Shown: positions 24,042-27,654 of the stretch, in pieces
How the letters are laid out: each line of letters opens with the position of its first letter
Position numbering within the stretch: position 1 is the stretch's first letter
From: Flavobacterium psychrophilum
GTDB lineage: Bacteria > Bacteroidota > Bacteroidia > Flavobacteriales > Flavobacteriaceae
Direction: 5' to 3'
Assembly: GCA_945874225.1 (NCBI GenBank)
Contig: CAMCFT010000036.1
Coordinates: forward strand, 1-27,654
DNA: 27,654 nt
Translations under genes and position numbers: made by a program
The notes under the pieces: model-generated
The model's database searches: none
What the model was told of the DNA's origin: nothing
The model's input: the letters and a program-made list of their open reading frames with translations, nothing else

Positions 24042-24073
24042 AAGAGGGACTTGAACAATCCCTCTTTTTTTGT
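24042..24073 (+). terminator. Plus-strand hairpin with T-run upstream of the initiator gene
   Basis: AAGAGGGA (24042-24049) pairs with TCCCTCTT (24059-24066) around a 9-nt loop, and the plus strand continues with T residues to 24071. There is no plus-strand gene here. It could end an antisense RNA or form a structure in the initiator mRNA leader. Confidence 0.6.
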
Positions 24074-24087
24074 GCTCTTTTGTTTGT

Positions 24088-24504
24088 TTAATAGGTGCTA
24101 ATAATGTTTTGAAGTGTTTCTATGTAGTGAGGGTAAAAACCTCTATAAACGTCTATAAACAATATCTTTTTATTTTCTGAATACGAAAACATTAATAGGG
24201 TTTTGATAGGGTTTTTATTTTCTACTTTTCGCCAATCGCCATAAAACAAACTATCTTTTATGGTTGGTCTTAATCCTGTTATAAGTTCGGACGTGCTCCA
24301 GTTCTTTGTAGTTCTTAATCGTAGATAGTCATCAACGCGGGTTGTTAATGATTTGCGTTGAAATTGTTCGATTCTAATAATGTCGGTTAATAGGTTTTTG
24401 TTTCCTGTAACCTCATCGAGTTCGTAAACCGTATAACTCTTTAATTCGTTTTTTACTTTGTAAGTGTGTCGAATGTAATCGGGTGTTTTGCCTGTTGAGT
24501 TCAT
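24088..24504 (-). CDS. Unknown 138-aa element protein
   Basis: I do not recognise this family. The protein has no signal peptide or membrane segment. It starts MNSTGKTPDYIRHTYKVKNE and contains a basic stretch (about 45-67) and a hydrophobic beta-like end (KKILFIDVYRGFYPHYI). Its ATG lies only 4 bp after the stop of the excisionase-like gene, so both are on one transcript. The initiator gene follows after 106 bp. Placement between an HTH protein and a replication initiator suggests a role in excision or replication control, which is inference only. Confidence 0.7.
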   Translation of the reverse strand: MNSTGKTPDYIRHTYKVKNELKSYTVYELDEVTGNKNLLTDIIRIEQFQRKSLTTRVDDYLRLRTTKNWSTSELITGLRPTIKDSLFYGDWRKVENKNPIKTLLMFSYSENKKILFIDVYRGFYPHYIETLQNIISTY

Positions 24505-24508
24505 AATC

Positions 24509-24787
24509 TTAAACGTTTAGGGGTTTAAGACTTGCCTCAATTTCTGAGCGTAAAAAGTAAACGCGTGAACCAATACCGAGCGGGTTTAATCGTTTTGACT
24601 TGCACCAATTGTGAACGGTGCTAATATCTACATTAAACATTTTCGCCACGTCTGAGCGCGTCAAATAGTCGTTTGGTAGTTTGGGTTTAAAGTGTGTTAA
24701 AAATTCCGTTAATTGGATTTTAACGCCCTCGTTAATTTGTTGTTGTAGTTCCTGAGGGGTTGTTTGGATAAATTGAACTTGTGCCAT
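24509..24787 (-). CDS. Excisionase-like helix-turn-helix protein
   Basis: The 92-aa protein has a helical N-terminus (1-35) and a MerR/excisionase-type winged HTH: YLTRSDVAKMFNVDISTVHNWCKSKRL (41-67), then the wing GIGSRVYFLRSEIEASL (71-87). This matches the HTH_17 type of DNA-binding protein found next to integrases in Bacteroidota elements, where it acts as recombination directionality factor or transcriptional regulator. A 9-bp inverted repeat sits 48-74 bp upstream of its start and could be its operator. Confidence 0.85.
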   Translation of the reverse strand: MAQVQFIQTTPQELQQQINEGVKIQLTEFLTHFKPKLPNDYLTRSDVAKMFNVDISTVHNWCKSKRLNPLGIGSRVYFLRSEIEASLKPLNV

Positions 24788-24834
24788 ATCGAAATATTAT
24801 TTTGTTAATACTTCGACAAAATTCAATCTATTTG

Positions 24835-24861
24835 AACCCGTTAAAAGGTTAGTAACGGGTT
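24835..24861. promoter_or_regulatory. Candidate operator: 9-bp perfect inverted repeat upstream of the HTH gene
   Basis: AACCCGTTA (24835-24843) and TAACGGGTT (24853-24861) are perfect reverse complements separated by 9 bp, with arm centres about 18 bp apart, the spacing expected for a dimeric regulator on one helix face. It lies in the 85-bp gap between the RteC-like gene and the HTH gene. Related AACCGTTAAAA sequences occur before the integrase start and at 21304. Confidence 0.55.
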
Positions 24862-24872
24862 GGTAACGTGTG

Positions 24873-25682
24873 TTATTTTTTCTTTTCTTGTGTAATGTAA
24901 TCGAATAAGGATTTTTGTAACCTATCTAAAAATAAGGTTTCACTTCCATTATTACGGGTTTTAATATCGTTAATTAATTTATTTTCATTATTGATTTTGA
25001 TATTGAAAACGTTTGATAATTTACTTATTGTTTCGGTTTGAGTTCCTTTTATGTTTCCGTTTTCAATTAACGCCTTAACCAATTCTATAAATTCGGTTTG
25101 TGTTCCGTTCCATTTTAAATCGTTTACGTTTGCGGGTTTTATAGGTTGTAAATTATCGTTTTCAGATTTTTCAAAATGTTCTATTATTCCATTTTTTAAT
25201 AATTCAATTAAAAATTTTAAATAGAGTTCATAAAAGTGTAGGTCGTTATCGGTTTGGCTCTTCCACACTACCATACAGTAATCATACGGATTTGTGGAAT
25301 AGGTGTAAAAATCAAAATTATCTTTAGTATCCCACCAAAATACTTTTCCAGTTTCAATAATTTTCAATAATTGTTCGCATTCAAATAAAAAAGTATCGTA
25401 ATACTCTTCTAAATAGTGTTTAATATTGCTAAATGGGAATAACTTTAAATAAGAATAGTATTGATTTATAATAATTTCTTTTAGTGTTTCTATTGGAATA
25501 TAGTTTAGATAATCAACATAATGAAACTCATTATATTTTTGTTTATCTAAACGACCATTTTCATAATCATAGTTAATTTCTTCAACTACTTTTTTGAATG
25601 AACTAACCAATTCTATGTCAAATTTATTTTCTAAATGGTATCTATCCAAACTGGAATAAATACTATAAAATTGTGGGTACAT
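24873..25682 (-). CDS. RteC-like regulatory protein
   Basis: The 269-aa protein has a helical N-terminal part and a C-terminal region (about 188-265, LKWNGTQTEFIELVKALIENGNIKG...NNGSETLFLDRLQKSLFDYI) that follows the RteC domain pattern (PF09357). RteC of the conjugative transposon CTnDOT activates excision genes, so this protein may control excision of the present element, probably by acting at the adjacent HTH gene. The N-terminal two thirds are not recognisable. Downstream it is separated from the HTH gene by 85 bp that contain the inverted repeat; upstream 155 bp separate it from the integrase. Confidence 0.7.
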   Translation of the reverse strand: MYPQFYSIYSSLDRYHLENKFDIELVSSFKKVVEEINYDYENGRLDKQKYNEFHYVDYLNYIPIETLKEIIINQYYSYLKLFPFSNIKHYLEEYYDTFLFECEQLLKIIETGKVFWWDTKDNFDFYTYSTNPYDYCMVVWKSQTDNDLHFYELYLKFLIELLKNGIIEHFEKSENDNLQPIKPANVNDLKWNGTQTEFIELVKALIENGNIKGTQTETISKLSNVFNIKINNENKLINDIKTRNNGSETLFLDRLQKSLFDYITQEKKK

Positions 25683-25837
25683 AATTTCTTTTTTGCCTGT
25701 ATTGATTGAACGGTTTAACCTTGCTAATGTAATTATTTATTATTTAATAAGTCTTAATTGTTTTGAATGTTTGAGCAGTTATTTTGCCTGTATTCTCATT
25801 GTAAACTCACTGTTAATTTATTATTTTACTTTGTTAA
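25683..25837 (-). promoter_or_regulatory. Intergenic region between integrase and RteC-like gene with repeated TTTTGCCTGTATT
   Basis: TTTTGCCTGTATT occurs twice on the plus strand (about 25692 and 25781), 89 bp apart. Shorter TTGCCTGT copies occur before other element genes (about 22013, 24010 and 24488). It may be a shared regulator site; the evidence is only repetition. Confidence 0.35.
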
Positions 25838-27226
25838 TTATTCGTTTTCAGTTCCGTTTTTAACTATTCTCATTTCGGGCGTTTTGTCTTTGTTGAGGTC
25901 TTCATAAAATTTCATAAATAAATCAGCGTTCGAGTCTTTGTCTTCGCGTTTGTTTATGTAGGCTAAAAATAATGATTCTTTTGAATGTCCAGTTATTCCA
26001 ATCAATACGGCGGTTGGTATTTTTTTGTAATAATTTGAGGCAAACGAACGTCTAAAACAATGCGAGGCTATTAATTCATACTTTGGATATTTGCCTAATT
26101 CTTTGCGGTTTGTTTCGGTGTTTAGTTTTGTTCCCTTAACGACCTCAACTATTCCCGCCAGTTTACAAATAACTTTTGAATAATTGTTTAGTTTTTGGTG
26201 TGGTATTTCTTTAGGTAAATTGTTTTCTATTATATCAATAACGTGCGGTGCTATTACGCCAATGGTTACACTTTTATTTGTTTTCTGTTGAATTATGTCT
26301 AAATACATATTCCCGCCCTTATATCGAATATTTTCGTTTGTGATTTTTAATAAATCCCCGCCTCGTTGTCCAATTTCACAACCTATTAAAATCCAGTTTC
26401 GGGCGTTGTTTAGTGTTTCGGGTGTTAATATAAGATTCTTTGTTAATTGTGGGTTTGTTTTTTTTAGGTTATTAAGTTGTTCGAGGTCTGAAAAATCGGT
26501 GGTTTTGATTTGCTCCAGTTCGTTAAATGATAATGTTTGAATATAGCGGTCTTTGTCGCTCTCGCTAAAATGTTGTATTGTTTTTGAATAAGGCGTTACT
26601 ATAATTTCATTTTTTTCAGCATCAATACAAACCGTTTTTAATATTTGTAATTCTCGACCTGTTGTATTTGCGGAATATTTTTTAGTATTAACGAGCCAGT
26701 TTGTGAATTTATCAACAAAAGAATTTGTTATCTCAATAAACTGGATTTGTTTTTTGATGGTTTTTTGGTAGTCTAAGACTATGTTTTTAAAAACGATATA
26801 GTTTTTTATCGAACCCTTACTTAATCCAATTTTTACACCTCCATTTGTCCTTACTTTGCGGGTGTTTGCATTGTCGAGAATGTACTGAATGTGATTAATT
26901 AACAAACCTTTGTCAGTTTTAATAACTCGTTTAAAACAATTGTTTATTTGAGTTTGAAACCAAAACGCATCAACTAAAACATTGTTCCCTAAATCGGTGT
27001 TGAGGTTGTTGTAAATGAATGATTCTAATTTTTTGAGGTTGTTAAAAATAAGTTTGTTTTCGGTTGTGTTTTGTTTCGGGCGGTCGGTGTCTTTGCTCCA
27101 GTCTTTTGGGTTGATTGTAAACCCTGTATTTAACTCAATAACGTTTCCACGTTCTAAGGATAAATAAACCTTAATCGTAACGTTTTTATTTGCCTTACTT
27201 CTTAATCTAAAATTTACGGTTGCCAT
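25838..27226 (-). CDS. int: Tyrosine recombinase/integrase
   Basis: The 462-aa integrase has an N-terminal arm-binding domain typical of Bacteroidota integrases (NFRLRSKANKNVTIKVYLSL, about 5-80), a SAM-like core-binding domain (about 105-205) and a catalytic domain. The catalytic set is visible: Arg288 in GQRGGD, Lys315, His389-x-x-Arg392 in SHCFRRSF, His414 in TGHS and the nucleophile Tyr423 in AYINKRE. It should integrate and excise the element at the tRNA-Arg 3' end. The start lies 237 bp from the right core repeat, the usual int-next-to-att layout. Confidence 0.95.
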   Translation of the reverse strand: MATVNFRLRSKANKNVTIKVYLSLERGNVIELNTGFTINPKDWSKDTDRPKQNTTENKLIFNNLKKLESFIYNNLNTDLGNNVLVDAFWFQTQINNCFKRVIKTDKGLLINHIQYILDNANTRKVRTNGGVKIGLSKGSIKNYIVFKNIVLDYQKTIKKQIQFIEITNSFVDKFTNWLVNTKKYSANTTGRELQILKTVCIDAEKNEIIVTPYSKTIQHFSESDKDRYIQTLSFNELEQIKTTDFSDLEQLNNLKKTNPQLTKNLILTPETLNNARNWILIGCEIGQRGGDLLKITNENIRYKGGNMYLDIIQQKTNKSVTIGVIAPHVIDIIENNLPKEIPHQKLNNYSKVICKLAGIVEVVKGTKLNTETNRKELGKYPKYELIASHCFRRSFASNYYKKIPTAVLIGITGHSKESLFLAYINKREDKDSNADLFMKFYEDLNKDKTPEMRIVKNGTENE

Positions 27227-27254
27227 ATTTGAACTTTTTAACGGTTGAACAATT

Positions 27255-27262
27255 CAAATATA
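27255..27262 (-). promoter_or_regulatory. Candidate -7 element of the integrase promoter
   Basis: On the minus strand TATATTTG fits TAnnTTTG and lies 28 bp before the integrase ATG. A TTG lies 15 bp further upstream, shorter than the preferred spacing. A GTTCAACCGTTAAAA motif lies between this element and the start codon. Confidence 0.4.
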
Positions 27263-27287
27263 GTGATTTTTATAATACAATTTACAT

Positions 27288-27311
27288 ACTTGCCAAACCG
27301 TTGCCAAACCG
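27288..27311 (+). repeat. Right arm-type repeat pair (TTGCCAAACC x2)
   Basis: TTGCCAAACCG occurs twice in tandem, 11 bp apart, between the integrase promoter and the right core, 153 bp inside attR. It matches the left pair (20870-20893) in sequence, spacing and orientation except for the last base of each unit. Placement next to int suggests that integrase binding could also affect its own expression. Confidence 0.7.
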
Positions 27312-27463
27312 TTTTAACATTTAATTCAATTTCATTCGTTTTCATTCGTCTGTTATGCAGTCATTAAAAAACTCTTTAGATATTGAATTTGTTCAATATT
27401 ACAGTAAATTTTTCAATGTTTTTGCGAGGTTGTTAAAATTGCCTGATTGAGTGTTTAAGGTTT

Positions 27464-27488
27464 CAGGTTCGAACCCTGTCGCGGTCAC
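27464..27488 (+). repeat. Right attachment site core (attR)
   Basis: This is the second copy of the 25-bp tRNA end. It is preceded by T in place of A, so the T stem would be one pair shorter, and followed by CA, so this copy encodes a CCA tail (27488-27490) that the functional gene lacks. No tRNA 5' half precedes it; it is a displaced fragment, not a gene. Confidence 0.92.
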
Positions 27489-27512
27489 CACAAAAAAATC
27501 CAAAGATTAGAC

Positions 27513-27654
27513 TGCCCCCAAAAAGTTAGACACTATTTGGGGGTATTTTTATGGAAAGAAAAGTCAAGTATGATTATGCATTTAAGCTTGAATGCGTAAA
27601 ATTAGTTTTAGAGAAACATTATTCTTGTAATTATGTTTCTACTCAAAAGGGACT
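27513..27654 (+). mobile_element. Left end of an IS3-type insertion sequence (cut by the window edge)
   Basis: TGCCCCCAAAAAGTTAGACA at 27513 looks like an IS3-family terminal inverted repeat starting with TG. An internal inverted repeat, CCCCCA with TGGGGG, precedes the transposase OrfA start at 27551. The right end lies outside the window. It begins 24 bp after the attR core. Confidence 0.72.
27551..27654 (+). CDS. IS3-family transposase OrfA, N-terminal part
   Basis: The first 34 codons encode MERKVKYDYAFKLECVKLVL and continue with EKHYSCNYVSTQKG, the opening helix of the IS3/IS150-type OrfA helix-turn-helix. The frame is open to the window end, so completeness cannot be judged. OrfA would bind the terminal repeats and be joined to OrfB by programmed frameshifting in this family. 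Confidence 0.75.
   Translation, partial: MERKVKYDYAFKLECVKLVLEKHYSCNYVSTQKG

Larger units (their letters stand above)
20792..27488. mobile_element. Integrative element in tRNA-Arg (about 6.7 kb)
   Basis: A perfect 25-bp direct repeat of the tRNA 3' end (20792-20816 and 27464-27488) bounds a block with its own integrase next to the right end, all genes on the minus strand, and repeat-rich DNA at the left end. Contents are integrase, RteC-like regulator, excisionase-like HTH, unknown 138-aa protein, replication-initiator-like protein, secreted DUF4468-like cargo and a 78-aa protein. No conjugation, packaging or coat genes are seen. It is likely an integrative replicon or satellite rather than a complete prophage or ICE. 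Confidence 0.9.

Noticed and set aside
26295..26540. 81-codon plus-strand frame inside the integrase gene
   Set aside because: It is antisense to the conserved catalytic region of the integrase and shows no protein-like pattern.
20792..27488. Complete filamentous prophage
   Set aside because: No Zot/gpI-type ATPase, coat protein-like small membrane proteins or adsorption protein could be found in any frame; only the initiator has a phage flavour.
27464..27490. A second tRNA gene
   Set aside because: Only the T arm, acceptor 3' strand and CCA are present; no D arm or anticodon arm can be found upstream.

Overview
The window looks like a chromosomal stretch of a Flavobacterium-type member of the Bacteroidota. 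This rests on the gliding genes gldB and gldC, the family-specific forms of FtsL, FtsQ and MraY, the A+T-rich intergenic DNA, TAnnTTTG-like promoter elements, and the dispersed repeats typical of these genomes.

Region 1 (1-2951). The tail of an unidentified gene is followed by gldB-gldC (plus strand). These converge on an engB GTPase and an alpha/beta hydrolase (minus strand) across a shared hairpin terminator.

Region 2 (3230-19962). This is a complete dcw (division and cell wall) cluster in one direction: mraZ, rsmH, ftsL-like, ftsI (PBP with PASTA), murE, mraY, a four-helix-bundle gene, murD, ftsW, murG, murC, ftsQ, ftsA, ftsZ, then a strong terminator. murF, ddl and ftsB are not here. Four helically phased GTGGTA boxes precede mraZ and are the likely MraZ operator. 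The cluster makes lipid II precursor (MurE, MraY, MurD, MurG, MurC) and builds the divisome (FtsL, FtsI, FtsW, FtsQ, FtsA, FtsZ). It has been peppered by small dispersed repeats. One is read in frame inside murG, two coincide with stop codons, and a hairpin cluster lies between murG and murC.

Region 3 (19963-20815). A degenerate repeat region, yqeY (GatB/YqeY domain), and a tRNA-Arg(TCG) gene.

Region 4 (20792-27488). A compact integrated element of about 6.7 kb sits in the 3' end of the tRNA gene, bounded by a perfect 25-bp direct repeat of the tRNA end. All its genes are on the minus strand: a tyrosine integrase, an RteC-like regulator, an excisionase-like HTH protein, an unknown 138-aa protein, a 412-aa protein resembling filamentous-phage gpII/RstA-type or Rep_trans replication initiators, a secreted DUF4468-like protein, and a 78-aa protein. 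An approximately 860-bp gene-free tract at its left end carries several families of phased repeats that look like a replication origin or partition region. I see no relaxase, coupling protein, Zot-type ATPase or coat gene, so it is best read as an integrative, probably self-replicating satellite-like element. This is the most novel part of the window.

Region 5 (27513-27654). The left end of an IS3-type insertion sequence begins 24 bp beyond the right attachment repeat and is cut by the window edge.

All identifications come from reading the sequence; no database search was run.
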